Assembly (NCBI GenBank): GCA_038496675.1
Contig: CM076669.1
Coordinates: 12,374,760 to 12,438,759 of the forward strand
Length of the DNA stretch: 64,000 nt
Direction of reading: 5' to 3'
Origin: Rachycentron canadum
Taxonomy: Eukaryota; Chordata; Actinopteri; Carangiformes; Rachycentridae
Shown here: piece after piece, positions 42,001 to 62,325 of the stretch
How positions within the stretch are numbered: the stretch's first letter is position 1
Layout of the letters: the number at the start of each line of letters is the position of its first letter
Position numbers and translations under genes: made by a program
Notes under the pieces: generated by a model
What the model saw: only the letters and a program-made list of their open reading frames with translations
Databases searched by the model: none
What the model was told of the DNA's origin: nothing

Positions 42001-42910
42001 AGTGTTTCTTTGACTATGCACTCTTGTGGATTTGTTCTCCAGGAGGACAGGATTTGGGATGACCAACACTGCTGCTTTGCGTGTAAGTTGAGAACCAAAA
42101 ACGTGGTGTCATTTATAGCTCCTCAGGTGTACAAAGGTCATTTCACTTTTGTTTTTTCTAATTTCGACCTTTCAGATCATATCGTATGTTACACTCTGCA
42201 CTCAAATACCAATAAACAGGACAGATATTGACTGTCATCTCTACAGAATGATTTTCCAAAGCTAACATAAACCTAAAAAGGTATCTGGCACTTGAGATAA
42301 TAATACATTGCTGTGAAAAGCAAAGGATCCCAGCAGCCTCAACTTGCCTACAACTGAAACACTAACCTTGTCCTTAACCTGATGCAGTACATGTAAATGG
42401 TCCTATTAGATTATTAGAAGCTGCTCGTTAAACTTTTACAAATTAAGCCATGACTATTGTATGACATTGACAATATAAATCTCTCTTCTTCAACTCTAGG
42501 TAATCAGAGCTGTGCTCCCAAGGTGTCCAGCTTCAACATCACCATAGACAACTGTACCACCACCATAGAGATGCCTGTGTGTCAGGGCCAATGTGTGTCT
42601 CTGCCCAGGTGAAAAGAAATCTATAACTTGTCAATATAAACTATCCACACTGAGGTAAAAGTAACTCATCTCTATCCCTCCTCTCCACTCCTTTCTCCTT
42701 TCCTTCCTTTCTTCCCCTCCCTCCTCGGTCCCCAGAATCAGGGTGGTGCTGCACGGTGACCTGCAGGTGGAGCAGAAGAGCAGATCTTGTCAGGAGAGGA
42801 GCTCAGAGAGGAGATCACTGACCCTGCAGTGCTTCAACCACACGGCCAGACAGTACACTTACAAGCACATCACCAGCTGTGAGTGCAGAAGCTGTGGTAT
42901 ACTGCGCTGA
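24645..42910 (+). CDS. Secreted gel-forming mucin (D1-D2-D'-D3-PTS-D4-vWC-CTCK), complete
   Basis: This is a polymeric mucin of the MUC2/MUC5/MUC19/VWF superfamily, secreted by epithelial goblet-type cells. Forty-three coding exons, each with GT-AG ends and matching phase, give 6222 nt (2073 residues plus stop) with no internal stop. Exon coordinates are given in the domain entries. Order: signal peptide (residues 1-~21), D1 (30-345), D2 (345-706), D' (707-788), D3 (788-1161), Thr/Pro/Ser domain (1162-1452), Cys-rich link (1453-1519), D4 with C8 and TIL parts (1520-1855), vWC-like modules (1856-1966), cystine knot (1967-2073). Conserved GLCG motifs close D1, D2 and D3. The mucin domain is very short for a gel-forming mucin. 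Position next to slc2a13 suggests MUC19, but MUC19 as I recall lacks D4; the C-terminal half resembles MUC5AC/MUC2. I therefore give no symbol. Confidence 0.93.
25378..26812 (-). mobile_element. Tc1-like DNA transposon, IR/DR type, inactive
   Basis: About 1.43 kb in mucin intron 1. Terminal inverted repeats of about 206 bp lie at 25378-25584 and 26607-26812. Each carries two copies of a CCAAAATTATTCA-type direct repeat, one at the outer and one at the inner end, which is the IR/DR plan of fish Tc1 elements such as Sleeping Beauty's family. The body encodes a transposase on the minus strand. Flanking TA-rich DNA prevents certain placement of the TA target duplication. The arms differ at several bases, so the copy is not recent. 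Confidence 0.92.
25588..26506 (-). pseudogene. Tc1-like transposase remnant
   Basis: The pieces lie in at least two frames: an N-terminal helix-turn-helix part (GYKAISKCFQVPVATVQSII) and a GRGRK hook near 26320, a middle part with GGNVSRQTVQRTL, and a C-terminal part with WPSQSLDLNPIENLWREL near 25700. The last holds the catalytic Glu of the DDE set; the second Asp lies in HDNDPKHTA. Frame changes between pieces mean no intact protein. Confidence 0.88.
27459..30688 (+). CDS. Mucin exons 3-9: D1 assembly (vWD, C8, TIL)
   Basis: Exons 27459..27684, 28138..28267, 28453..28516, 28791..28873, 30005..30200, 30356..30481 and 30568..30688. The vWD part opens with YTCRTFGSGVVQPFSGSGYY and contains NCPFTLTHFTHNRVECDIT. 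It lacks the usual TFDG signature and ends with MTGLCGKLN, where most mucins have CGLCG. The C8 part spans CSLFFSYTLDCL to WRTLTRC. The TIL part holds CPGDLLYVEQG and CVCPKG, then CPCVFAGSIYSTGDI. Exons 8 and 9 leave a split Cys codon completed in exon 10. Confidence 0.9.
29255..29431 (-). CDS. Antisense short ORF with promoter-like upstream block (putative)
   Basis: On the minus strand inside mucin intron 6, an ATG at 29431 opens 58 codons beginning MSATPNLGMSQQQKRG. A splice-donor-like ATG/GTAAGT follows the Pro codon at 29259, so the reading may continue in another exon rather than stop at the TAA. The 150 bases upstream are CpG-rich and carry two TTCCGG motifs of ETS type, unlike the AT-rich intron. 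Possible explanations are a nested gene's first exon, a copied promoter-exon fragment, or chance. I do not recognise the peptide and found no convincing second exon. Confidence 0.3.
   Translation of the reverse strand: MSATPNLGMSQQQKRGMDIIEGCNVDGRHQRCLFQHQQLYKALKRESHSLQNFMAQPW
29476..29587. repeat. Imperfect inverted repeat in CpG-rich block
   Basis: Arms 29476-29496 and 29567-29587 match at 19 of 21 bases (CCGGAAAT..ATTCTTCTTCG) and matching continues weakly inward. The loop is about 70 bases. Each arm contains a TTCCGG/CCGGAA motif. Confidence 0.8.
29630..29708. repeat. (TTTG)n microsatellite
   Basis: About twenty TTTG units in mucin intron 6, immediately beyond the CpG-rich block. Confidence 0.97.
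30785..33060 (+). CDS. Mucin exons 10-18: D2 assembly
   Basis: Exons 30785..30920, 31013..31090, 31195..31264, 31402..31539, 31640..31789, 31978..32072, 32169..32301, 32626..32869 and 33020..33060. The vWD2 part starts CLIEGHFVTTFDGKQYVVPG and ends SGLCGNSNSDTTDDF. C8 runs from FADERCSVL through CNCGSNLQQCLC to the conserved GDWRKATNC. TIL has CRSLSGPDPRC and GCGCPEGTHLNQG. These match the D2 plan of MUC6/MUC5AC, with the Asp-rich calcium loop after GLCG intact. Confidence 0.93.
33333..33840 (+). CDS. Mucin exons 19-20: D' region
   Basis: Exons 33333..33421 and 33686..33840 encode a small Cys-rich module (CRNGKVCVHCSEFP, then CESGCHCPHEQYEDHHGNC and CTCLYSGKVFSAG). This corresponds to the D' (TIL/E) region between D2 and D3. 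The last codon is split and completed as Cys by exon 21. Confidence 0.9.
33925..36448 (+). CDS. Mucin exons 21-29: D3 assembly
   Basis: Exons 33925..34063, 34315..34419, 34725..34919, 35061..35133, 35215..35384, 35592..35748, 35937..36047, 36178..36319 and 36420..36448. The vWD3 part contains KCQVYGNGHYQTFDSKWYRF, SVPSRGITLIWDKHTRI and RVCGLCGNFDSNEMNDL. Unlike D1 and D2 it keeps the full CGLCG motif linked to N-terminal disulfide multimerisation. C8 includes CSAWAQRRCMII and ACVQESCSCEFEGKFLGFC. TIL ends with CTCYFNDTIVQPGTVVMI and CPCENGTIKC just before the mucin exon. Confidence 0.94.
36570..37643 (+). CDS. Mucin exon 30: Thr/Pro/Ser domain plus Cys-rich link
   Basis: A single 1074-nt exon. 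From 36570 to 37441 (about 290 residues) it is a Thr/Pro/Ser domain for dense O-glycosylation, built of irregular units such as STMPSTTTTPLT. A 69-nt (23-residue) unit is directly duplicated in tandem around 36922-37060. The last 67 residues (from CNDCTDLK to ETWKCD) are a Cys-rich module like that preceding D4 in MUC5-type mucins. No CysD domain interrupts the tract. One base is unresolved (N at 37231); the frame stays open across it. The long minus-strand frame over the same bases is a mirror of the repeat. Confidence 0.93.
38157..40574 (+). CDS. Mucin exons 31-36: D4 assembly
   Basis: Exons 38157..38398, 38552..38738, 39604..39829, 39957..40129, 40282..40351 and 40465..40574. vWD4 begins CELYGDPHYISFDGVTFDFL and ends FLNNTQGQCGVCGG. 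A short Pro/Thr linker precedes the C8-like part (CDFDSCGNRVSPC to AGICIEWRK). TIL has CPEGLVQREC and CFCPSGQFRAGNHSNSC. Presence of D4 argues for a MUC2/MUC5-type layout. The acceptor of exon 36 is fixed by frame: it completes CYGG and continues VRYLGASLEKNTTGC. Confidence 0.92.
40676..42910 (+). CDS. Mucin exons 37-43: vWC-like modules and C-terminal cystine knot
   Basis: Exons 40676..40707, 40807..40960, 41476..41513, 41671..41778, 42043..42082, 42500..42608 and 42736..42910. The vWC part has GDEWQSGCHLCVCNNQT and NTSCCVAQTC. A second Cys-rich segment runs from MGDTWKDATHPC to DDQHCCFAC. The knot starts CAPKVSSFNITIDNC, continues CQGQCVSL and ends SCECRSCGILR followed by TGA at 42908. CTCK domains dimerise gel-forming mucins through their C-termini in the ER. 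Confidence 0.93.
41004..41070 (+). repeat. Fragment of an interspersed inverted-repeat element
   Basis: AAAGGTGCTATATGTAGGTT through ACATAGCCAACAGC to TTTACCTACCAGTCTAG resembles the left end of the element at 48962-49342 in order and spacing. It lies in mucin intron 38. No matching right end is obvious. Confidence 0.5.
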
Positions 42911-44765
42911 ACAGCACAGCCCAAATAATATCACATTAATCAAAAATAAACAATGTAATGTATCCGTGACTTTCCCAAATCAAAATCTAATGTTTTGAAA
43001 CTTAATTGAAAATTTATGTTTTTTCTCTTTAGTAATTAAAACCATTACTGAATCTGTTTTGCATCAAATAAAGCGAATCATTTTCTTTTCACCAAAGTTT
43101 GTAGTATGCATCTCCTTTAACTGCAGTAAGTTAAACCTCAGATAACACAAAGTGCCTCTCCAAAGTAACTTTACTTTATTCTCACTTTTCCACCCTGTTT
43201 GCAGCCACACCAATCTGACTTCGATCACTTCTGTGCCAATGCCCTGTCTTCTACGAGTTAAAGGATCATTTCATGCAATTGACAAAAAATAGCCTCTCAA
43301 TAGTGATGGTATTTGTCCAAGCAGGCAGTTTTGGTTTTTGAAATATTCCCATTGCTCTAAATAATCCAGGAGTTTGACTGAAACGGTTTTCTATGAGAAT
43401 AGTTCCTACAGAAGAAACAATTCCTTAAAACGATTGGATTATCTGCAGAAACATGGACAGTTTAAAAAAAAAATCTTTATGGCAAGAAACCAATAAAACA
43501 AGGAAGACAATTTGTTTATTGTAATTTTGGTGAACTAACTAACTTTAAGATTCAACTGTAATTTTGCTAAAATCATCTTTAGTCTTTATTATAGTGAATA
43601 GCACAATAACACATTGTGGCAAGTATTTATATTGAATATCTTACATACTCTGTCTAACAAGTCTGATCAGGTAATTTGATGTGCATTTCTCGGGCATTAG
43701 GACACAGAGAGAAACCCATTGTTAGGAGTTATCAATAGGACAGGAAGACTTTGATCAGGCTTAGAAAACACCCAGTCTTACAAAAGCTGAGTTTCTCCAG
43801 GAGAGGAAAGCATTTCACTCTTTGAAAACACCAAACTAACAGAAACATCAGGCTTGTAAAATAAGCTTTGGCCAGCTTCATGCTGCTGGTGTTTGTTGTG
43901 CATTCAAAAGGATGGATACTTAAGAGGCCTATGATGTTCACAGAGGAGGATGTGCGAGTGTGCGCAACCTGCGAATGTCTGTGTGTGTTTGCATTCAGTG
44001 AACCTCTGTACCTTCCGGTGTTGGTCTGACATGCATCCGACTGAACCTTACCCAACCAGCAAAGTCACGTTTGGGTTTGTGTGTGTGAGCGTGTCTGTGT
44101 GTGTGAGGCCTGGAGGGGTTTGAGGGCTTTTTATTGACATGATCAACAAGTGCTCATGAGTAGCCGGGTTACTGATTACAGGTGATGTTGTAGTTTGTTT
44201 GTGATAAGACTTGCTTTAAGCACAAAGTCCTGTCAGGTACAACAAGCCTTCAGCTACTTCACCACATCCCTCTCATCCCTCACAGGACCACTGCTGCTTC
44301 TCAGGTAAATACTGTTACTGGTTTTTCAACTCTTCTAATTCTGCACACAGGACCTCTTCAAGATGAAACATTTCAGTATTTACTGTTGTTTGCTGTAAAT
44401 TATTGCTGTATTATGTGTATAGTGATTGGTAACAAATCTCTTGTTAAACATCTGAAAGACACTAAACAATCAACAAATCAAGGCTGGGGAATACATTTTC
44501 TCTTATTTATGTTCATTTACACTGCTACACTGAGTCTTTATATATATCTAGTTACTACATTTAAAACAAAATCTAGGAGACTGTTAATAAGATGTTTATC
44601 TGTTTTTTTAATTTTGCATATTTAAAGAAAATCTGCTTTGGTGGATCAATTGAATGGAACATAACTGTCCCCAAACTCTAATGTGCTCATAACCTTGGTG
44701 TCTGTCTGCAGGTCCTTCAGTGTTGAGTTCTCTGCTTCCTTGCATCTTGTGCACACAGCAGCATC
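42911..44765. other. Intergenic interval between mucin and first slco1 gene
   Basis: It holds the mucin 3' end and the 5' region of the first slco1 gene. A CTTCTCAG/GTAAAT donor at 44303/44304 could end a non-coding first exon, spliced to an acceptor CACACAG at about 44758 just before the start codon. GT-rich patches occur at 43970-43990 and 44070-44104. Nothing else is recognised. Confidence 0.4.
42945..43072 (+). terminator. Candidate mucin polyadenylation signals
   Basis: AATAAA occurs at 42945-42950 and again at 43067-43072, 35 and 157 bases after the stop codon. Either could end a short 3' UTR. Confidence 0.5.
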
Positions 44766-53806
<9,041 letters not shown>

Positions 53807-54380
53807 GGCACCTTTGTATAATACAGTTGAATGGCACATACATGATTTTACATTGCCTTGTCAACTGTGCTGCACCCATACTGGACCAAATGTGGTAATG
53901 GTACAGTGTCGACAGTGTCTTTGGTCTTAAAGGAGTATACCTCTTTATTTAACACAGATATTGTGCCAAAATTGTCACTTTTTTTTGCTCACTTTAGAGG
54001 TCAGAGATCTTTAAAAGAGCTTAGTCTTAATGTTTTAAACAGCAGTCAAATATATTAAATTATACTCAATCCATATCTGAACAAACCCGCAATAGTTGAC
54101 TGGACAGAAACTACTTCTAGTGCACCAAATTGCAATGGGAACTTATGCTGTGCTATGTGTGTCAAAGTGGGCAAAGCACCAAATCCACCCAGATTCAGAT
54201 GTGAGAATATGTCAGATATTTGGAGAACTTTTGTCTTGTGTCCGCTATTTATACTTGAATAGCATTCGGTCAGGAAATGACAGTCATGACCCAGCTTTAC
54301 ATTAAAAGTGATTTAGGTCTGGCAAACATGTATACAATATATGCACAGTATATAGTTACAAATTCTAGTACAAGACAACT

Positions 54381-54386
54381 AATAAA
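54381..54386 (+). terminator. Candidate slco1c1-like polyadenylation signal
   Basis: AATAAA lies 575 bases after the stop codon, in AT-rich DNA. It is the first perfect hexamer I noticed downstream. Confidence 0.4.
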
Positions 54387-57300
54387 TAATTTTAAATTTT
54401 GTTATCAGTTATTGAAAATGTTTTCTTTCATATTTCATAGTTTGGTGAGAGTTTGTGAGACAATACAGCTGCCTTCATTGTCCTTAATGAACTATTTAAT
54501 GAAAACACTGAAGATGGTCTGGGTTTAGAGAATTTAATAGTTAAGTAAAAAGAGCTTAGACATGAAGAGTAAATGAACTATCTTAAAAACACAAAGATGA
54601 TATATGACATACAGACATATTGGGGACTGTATTTTTTGCAAGAAGGACCCCCTTGAATATTAGATACTGTAGATGGTACCTGTGCCAGCAGAGCTGAAGA
54701 AGTGCAGTGCTTTGTCTTGCCAGTCAGAGTCTGTGCTGCAGATTTGTAAATCCACTGTCAATGAAGTATGTGATTGTTGGTCAGTGAAGGCAGCACAAAC
54801 GTTCTCACACAGTGAAAGCAATAGTTTATTATATATATATATATAGATCAGCCAGGCAAGTAATGCCTGATATTGTGCCTGTGTCTAAGAGCGCTATGTT
54901 CATTTTAGTGTCCGAACAATCGTGCTTTCCCCGAACCAGAGTAACTGAAAAATATTAGTCTGTATTTATATTCATATTTCCTCTATTGCCAGCGATCGAG
55001 ATCGATGAGAGGATTGATATCAGCTTAATGTGTGTGTTTATGTGTTAAATTTGAAACTACAGCAAACCATTAGCATAGCACAGAGATTTGAAACAGCTAA
55101 CCTTGCTAGTTTCTTTTCCTCTGTTCAAAAACTGACAAAACTAAAAAAAATTCATGTCAGAGGTTCTGGCAAACATCAGATTAAACAAATGAGATGAGAG
55201 AGCAGTTAATGGATAATGAGATTTAGACATGCTGGTAGGCTGATTTTGAACTTTAGATCAAGTCAGGCTGGCGGTTTCTCACTGTTCCCTCTCCTTGTGC
55301 TAAGCCAGGCTAACTATCTGCTGGCAGTAGCTTCAAATTTGCCACATAGACATGAGAGTAGTATCATACTCATCGAACTCGACAAATAAGCATATTTCTG
55401 GAAATGATGAACTAATTCTGTGAGACACTTTTGATCAGGTTTAAACACTGACAAAGTAACAACCTACATTTTTATTGTACTTAGTTGTGGCTCAGTTTCA
55501 CAAATATTGTCGTCTTCTAAAATCAATAGAGTGAAAGAGATTTTAGTGTATTTAAAAATGTGAATATATGTGATATCATCTGTCCTTGGAGCTGTTGGAC
55601 TGCTTTACATACGTATTTGAGTTGCATTAAATTTGAGATATTGCACATGCCAGGTAACGTGGTAGGAGAAAGATTTTTTTTCATGACATGAAAAGATTTT
55701 ATTTTATGTCAAGCAGGTGACTACACTCTCACTGTTTGCAGCAAAATTTTTTGCGTCTGTGTAGCTCTCATGCCTGACATTTCACACGCTTCATGTTACA
55801 TCACATCATTTCACACAGATCCTAACGTCCGTGAACATCCACATAATCCTTTGACTCACCAGTGTTTGTTTTTAGTTTGCTGGTTGCTGTTTGCTGAGTG
55901 GACTAAGAGTAAGTGGAGTATAGTTCTATGTTTTAATTGGTTATACACTGTAGTTGTTGATTAATATATATGATTATTGTTAATAATACAGATTTATAGA
56001 TTGAGTTATGAGTTATTGTGTCCATATATTTTGTTTTATCACCATTTCTTGCTTCTTCTTTTTTTTTTTTTTTTTTTACAATTTTGATGATTGTCCTCAA
56101 AGCATATATGTAAGCATTAAATACCAATTTCACAATATATTTATAAATTGTTTCTCTTAATTTTCTTTTTTAACATGTTTTTAACAGACCTATTATTATG
56201 TTGCCTCTCCTGCTTCACTTTAGTAAAGTTTTTTGTCTTTTCCTTATGCTCAGTTTGTCCCACTATAAAACTGCTATTGTCCTTTTAGAGCAGCTATAAT
56301 TAATATTTCAATGCTAAAAATAGATCACATGACTAATACAAGGGGTCGCATGTAATGAAGAGTCAGAGAAATATCACCTCACTCTACAGCTGCTCTCAAC
56401 TCAACCAAAGACAGCTGAGCTTTTTTTAGATTCTTTTAGCTATTGTTTTGGTTTCCCTGCCAGTAAATTCACAGTTGTCATTTTCTCTCAACAAGTCTCA
56501 CTCATAGTGTCACGTTTGGGCAGAGTAAGTCAGCACAAAAAGCCACAGTGCGCTCGGCAAACTCACTGACTAGCTAACAGGTGAACATCACTGAGCATTT
56601 GACAGCTAAAGAGCCAGATATTTCACTCGTGAATTAACAAGTCAGTGTTAATGACGACATGACTTTAAATGAAAGCTGCTCCATGTGTTTGCCATTTTAA
56701 CTTAAAAGGTGAAAATATGTCAGTGTGAGTTTGACAACCAACTTTAGTCTAAACAGTTAATGAGATGTGCCTACTGCCATGCTAGCAGCAGTGGGAGGCT
56801 GTGTTTAGGTGCAGTAGTGTTTTGAGATAATTGCTAAAGTCGACATGTTAGCATCCTCTCAATTCCAGTGCTAATATGCTGATGTTAGACAGGTATAATG
56901 TTTGCTGCCTGAAGTTGAAGGTTATAAAAAAGATTACATAACCTGCTCTGATCAAACTCTGACTCTGTTGACTTTGTGTTTCACTGGATAGGATTTCTCT
57001 TCTTCGTCTTTTATTAGAGAAAAAATGACCAGGTTTTTACCTTTACCATTTTATATGACGTATAACTGTTATGACCAGTGATTATTATATTTTATGAGCG
57101 GTAATTATTAAATGGTAATTTAATACTTAGTAATCACTTTTATGACGCATATTAAGCTTTGCTTTCGTGTAAACCAGATAAGAAATTGGCAGCTTTCCTA
57201 GTTTATGCTTTGAATGGAAATTATATAGTCTATGATTTATGATTTTAGTGATACACTTCATTTTATTTTTTCCAAATGTCTTGTCAGTGATGAAGCTGCA

Positions 57301-57823
57301 AGGCAGTGCAGTGTTTGGTTTCACCACTAGGTTGTGCTCCAATAAAATGTACTGTACGACTCTGCAAGGCCACTAAGAGATGCTTTTATTTTTTAACAAA
57401 CCAAAGCCAGTGAGAATAAGGTCATTTGCATTGGTCAGTTTCAAAAAGTCATGTGAATATGCCTGAAGTCACCAAAAGTCTGTGACAATGGGCTCTCTTT
57501 TGTCAAGGCACAAAAGGCAGTAATCTGCATTCATGTCTGATTGTACCTGAAACTAGATACAGTGACAATAGACATGTAAAATAGTTGCACCAAATGCACA
57601 ATTCTAGACCCAAATATAATTTTTCAGAGAGGGAAAGTGGAAACACCTCCTTCACTGCTGCTGTGCAGGAATGTGACAACTTTAAATCTTAATCCTTGGA
57701 ATTTGTGCGGAGGCAAAGCTGATTGTGTGACCTGCTGCCCGGCCGCCTGAACGTCCCACGGGTTACTGGACTGGTAGAGCAGTGCCTTCCACTGAAAGAC
57801 ACTGTTCCGCCTATAAGGTCAAG

Positions 57824-57900
57824 TCAGTTTTATTTATGCAGCAACAAATCATAGCATAGATAAATTATCTCAGAGCACTTTTCAGATTAGATTAATATGA
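57824..57900 (-). repeat. Teleost interspersed repeat fragment
   Basis: CAAGTCAGTTTTATTTATGC followed by AGCAACAAATCATAGC and CTCAGAGCACTTTTCAGAT matches the reverse complement of a common fish repeat 3' end (TTATTTATATAGCGCCAAATC in the usual form), from memory. Confidence 0.6.
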
Positions 57901-58449
57901 AAAAAATATAGCAGAACCTGGCTCATGGTGAACAAAACCATCAAACCATCAATGAATGGCAGTTTGGACATTCATGACACTGAGCACTTACTTTACAAAC
58001 AATCTTGTGTTTAAGAAAAGCAGCAGCAAACACCTGATGTTTTACCTTGTGAGAGAAAAAATCAAATGGCCTAGTTTAGAGTTACTAATCTGTCTCCCCC
58101 TCAACTCTCCCCCCTGCTCTCTTGTTGCTGTCCCCCTCCTGGCTGGCATGTGTGTGGAATAAAAATGTGAGTGGCCTTTTGTCCTGCTGGTTCCAAGTAA
58201 CAGCTCTGCCCTCACACAGGAGAAAAGGAGAGTGGGGAGATCAGGTCTGTCTCCTGCTTGAAGAGGAGCAGTGGGAGAGTCTGGAGGTGCACTAGGTATT
58301 TAATTAAAATTCCTCTGTAAGTGTTTTGCAATAGTTTTTCCTATGTATTTCATGATGCATGCCACTGGCACTGGTTGGAACTATTAACCATGCTGAACTT
58401 GACAGGAATAGTTGTTTATTAGATGAAAATGTCTTTCTGCCCCACCTCA

Positions 58450-58593
58450 CTCACTCACCCCCCCACCCCACCCCAACCCAGGACTAATAAAAACAGGGCT
58501 GAAAACTGATTCTCTCTGAAGTATGGACTCAATCCGGACGTCTCCTGAGCTGAGAGGATTGTGAAGAAGGGGACACTGGTGGAGTTCACACAG
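58450..58593 (+). promoter_or_regulatory. Candidate promoter and non-coding exon 1 of second slco1 gene
   Basis: A CACCC/C-rich run at 58454-58479 precedes a TATA-like CTAATAAAAAC at 58484-58494. About 100 bases later CACACAG/GTACTG (exon end 58593) would splice to the acceptor CTTGCAG at 59457, giving a 5' UTR exon upstream of the coding exon. This is inferred from sequence only. Confidence 0.35.
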
Positions 58594-59505
58594 GTACTGT
58601 CTGGTTCTGTAGGTCCTCAGCGACAGGAGAGGTTTTGCACCAGGAGCTGAACTTGTACTTTAGGAAAAGCGTTTCAGTGAAAAACAAAAGGGCAAAAAAA
58701 GATGCTTGATAATGTTTTCTAATTTTTCATCATTGCTGAGAATCTGACATTTTAGATGTCTTGCAGATTATCCTGCAGAATATGATAATTGGAAATATTG
58801 GCTATGTACATTAGAAGTTCATTATTTGAATAACTGCCCTTTACAAAAATGTAATATTAAAAAAAAAAAAAAAGGTTTGATTTCATGTATGATGTTTTAG
58901 AAGTTGGATAAACTACTCTTCACCTAACCTTCATTACAAGATACAAGCTGTTGTTCCTTGGCACTATTTGTATGTGTAAACACATCACAGTATTAAAAAT
59001 TCCAATAAAACACATTTTGCTTCCATTTCCTTCACATTAGACTAAACTACATTCATTAAATGTCTATACAGGTTCTAATACTGTGGTGGAGGAAGCATTC
59101 AAAACAAAAAACATTATAGACATCTACACTATAGATAAAAGTCCTGGATTAAAAGTATCAAATGTGAAATAGTTATTACTGTTTTAGTGTTTAAGACCAT
59201 ATTAATTGGTTATTATTATTATACCCTAATATAAAATGTACTGAGCACTTTACTGTTGCAGTTGGTTGGGGTGGTTAGTTTGTCTAATTTCTTACCTTTA
59301 TGTTTACTTGTAATATGTTTTGTACTGTAATGTATTTATCTACAAAGTAACTAGTTACTGTAACTGGATCAAAATAGAAGGTAAATAATCAAATAAAGAA
59401 CAGGTACATCAAAGTGTAGATCAGCAGCTGTATTGTTTATTCCTGCTTTTCTTGCAGTGCCCTGAGGGCTGGTACCTGTAGAGACAAATCAGACGGCACA
59501 GTAGG

Positions 59506-62271
59506 ATGGAAGAAGCAGCAGAGGACAGAGGCAGGATGACCAGCCAGCAGGCTCTGTGTGTCCCAGACCAGAAGACCAGCAAACGTCCTGGCATCTCCAC
59601 TCTCAAAGTACTAAACCCACCTGTATAAACAACACTTCTCTGCTGGTTGAGTGGATCTGTTCTGTTTCAGGGGCTGAAGTTAATCACTCCATCAGATTAA
59701 GGCCTAAAAGGCAGCACAGTGGTGCAGTTGTTAGCACTGTCTCCTCCTGGCAAGAAGGTTCTGGGTCCAGAATCATGGATTAACTAATAACTGGAGTAAC
59801 TAGTTATTCTAAACTACATTAGTTACATCATCAGTAAATCAATGTAACATTTCTTACAAAACATATGTACACTCAATTTCATCTCTGACTTTCTACCGCT
59901 GCAGTTTGTAGATATTGTTTAGAAATTTCAAAGTATATTTTCAGGCTCTTCAATAATAAACCCTAACAACATTTACCAGGGCTCTCAAAAAGACATAAAA
60001 ATATATTATGTTGTCATCTGTTAAGAGTTTGAGTTAATCAAAGAATCAAAGTACAAAGGTAAGAACTGCAATAATCCCTGATGGGAATGAACTTAATAAT
60101 AAGAAGCTCCAGGGTGCCCACACACGGAGTAAAGCTGGTGGAAGCTGCAGTGGAGGAGGTGGAACAGTTTCCTGCTCTGGCATGTAATAACATCTGTACC
60201 CAAAGTCAGAGCTTAGAAGTAAAACCAAACCTTGTACGATACATACTGTAGATTTACAGCGTGGTAGGCAGTGGATGGCAGTATGCTGATATTTCCCCTT
60301 CATCTTTGTTTTCTAGTTGTTTATTGTGGCGCTGTCCTTCGCCTATTTCTCCAAGGCCCTGACAGGGACCTACATGAAGAGCTCCATAACTCAGATTGAG
60401 AGACGTTTTGACCTCTCCAGCACCCACATTGGACTCATAGACGGCAGTTTTGAGATGGGTATCGTCTAACTCAAATCTCTGCTGCAGCTGATCGGGCCTC
60501 ACACACTTTTTCTGTTTGACTCTTGACATTTTATGTTTTCTTTTGTGTTCACTTTCTCTGAGGCAGGCAACTTGTTGTTCCTAGCTGTGGTCAGCCATTT
60601 TGGCGCTAAGCTGCACCGGCCCAGGCTCATCGCCGTGGGCTGTTTCCTCATGGGGATGGGGGCTTTTCTCACTGGCCTGACGCACTTCTTCATGGGACGG
60701 TAAACGTCAACACTCGATTGTAGAAACTTTTGCTAGAACAAAAATTATGAAAACGGTTATCTAAAATGTCTTAATCGCTGTTTTTTCACAGCTATAAATA
60801 TGACACAGTCCTTCAGGTTTTCCAGAATGACAGTGTCAATATTGCTGCCTGTGTGGAACCTCTGCAAACACTAGAAGTGCCTGAAATTCAGATAGAGCCT
60901 TCTTTAGAAGACAACAAAGGTAAGACTGCGCTAAATGTTGGAGAAGATGAGGGCTTTCATCGTGTTTCCCTCAGAAATATCAATCATTTGAATTGCTTTA
61001 CATTTAAATCTGAAATAATCACGATTTTGATGCAGGAAAATATATTTATACACTTATTTCTGTTCCATTAAGTGCAACCAAAGTGCAAACATATTTGTGC
61101 ACTATCAGCTAACAGGTAAATAAGTTGCTCTATTACTGGGAGCGTTGGTCGAGCTGCTACTTCGATCCAGACTGAAATGTTGCAACTGCTACTGGATGGA
61201 TTTGCACAAGATTTGTACTTTCATTCATGGTCACCAGAGGATGAACTATTGAACTACTGGCTTTCCTTCTAGTCACCCGACAGGGAAGCATATGCAAAGA
61301 CTCTGCTTTAACATTAAACCTGGTTAAAACCTTTAACAAGCTTGGCTTACTTTCAACCCTCTGGAATGCACTGATCCTGGTCTGACCTGCACTCCCGTGT
61401 AGCGTACACACAACTGGACAGCTAGGTGGCTGATGAGCGAAAACCTCACTATTTTGACGTGGCAGTCCTGATTAAAGGAGAAATCTACTTACAGCTTGTG
61501 TGGGCTGCAGAGAAAGACAACAAGAGCTGATTTGGACAATGGAAAAAGGGAGAATAATATGTGTATTTATCAGGTCTCACAGCATCAATGAGAAAGCAGA
61601 GACTTCTAATGTTTATGGTAATAAATTCAGTTTTGACGCACATCTGTTCATGTATTTTTCACTGTTTTGCTGCCATTAATTCTGGTTCCCTGAGACGGGC
61701 TTCGTTGTTGTTGTTACTTAGGTCTTTCTGTTGCTGAGCCATAATTAATTCTTATTCTCACAAAAACATGTGATGCACCCACAGAACGCCATGTATTGAT
61801 GCTGTTCAGACATTCAGATAAGATGCATTTAAAAAGAAACACAATATGGAGTCACATACAATACAGTGCTACACAGTCCTAAGACCACATCCCATTGAAA
61901 TGATTTTGAATCAACACCAGGCTGTATTCATACATCTGGTTTAAGGTAGCAGGCGATATTTCCTCTTTCTGCAGGACACACGAGGGGAATAAAGGCAGTG
62001 GGTTTCTAAGTTTGGTGTAGTTTACTTTTTCTATTAAACATTTCGATGCATGCAAGTTTTCTTTTAGATGCAAATTTCCATAAGAATATGTGAATAATGC
62101 TGTCAACACACACTGAAGAGGTGGTTTGAAACAACTGCATGTAAAATGTTTGTTGTGTGATGACAGAAGATTTCTCTGTTGGTATTTGGCAGTTTTTAAG
62201 ATCAAACGTTGTTGACAAAATTACCTTGAAATCATTATTTATCAGATCTATTTAATAATATCAAGAATCTG

Positions 62272-62325
<54 letters not shown>

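Larger units (their letters stand above)
53807..59505. other. Intergenic interval between the two slco1 genes
   Basis: AT-rich, with poly-T at 56060-56077, poly-A at 58860-58873 and an (AT)n patch at 54832-54844. A fish repeat fragment sits at 57824-57900. No open frame has a recognisable motif. A C-rich/TATA-like promoter candidate for the second gene lies at 58450-58495. Confidence 0.6.
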
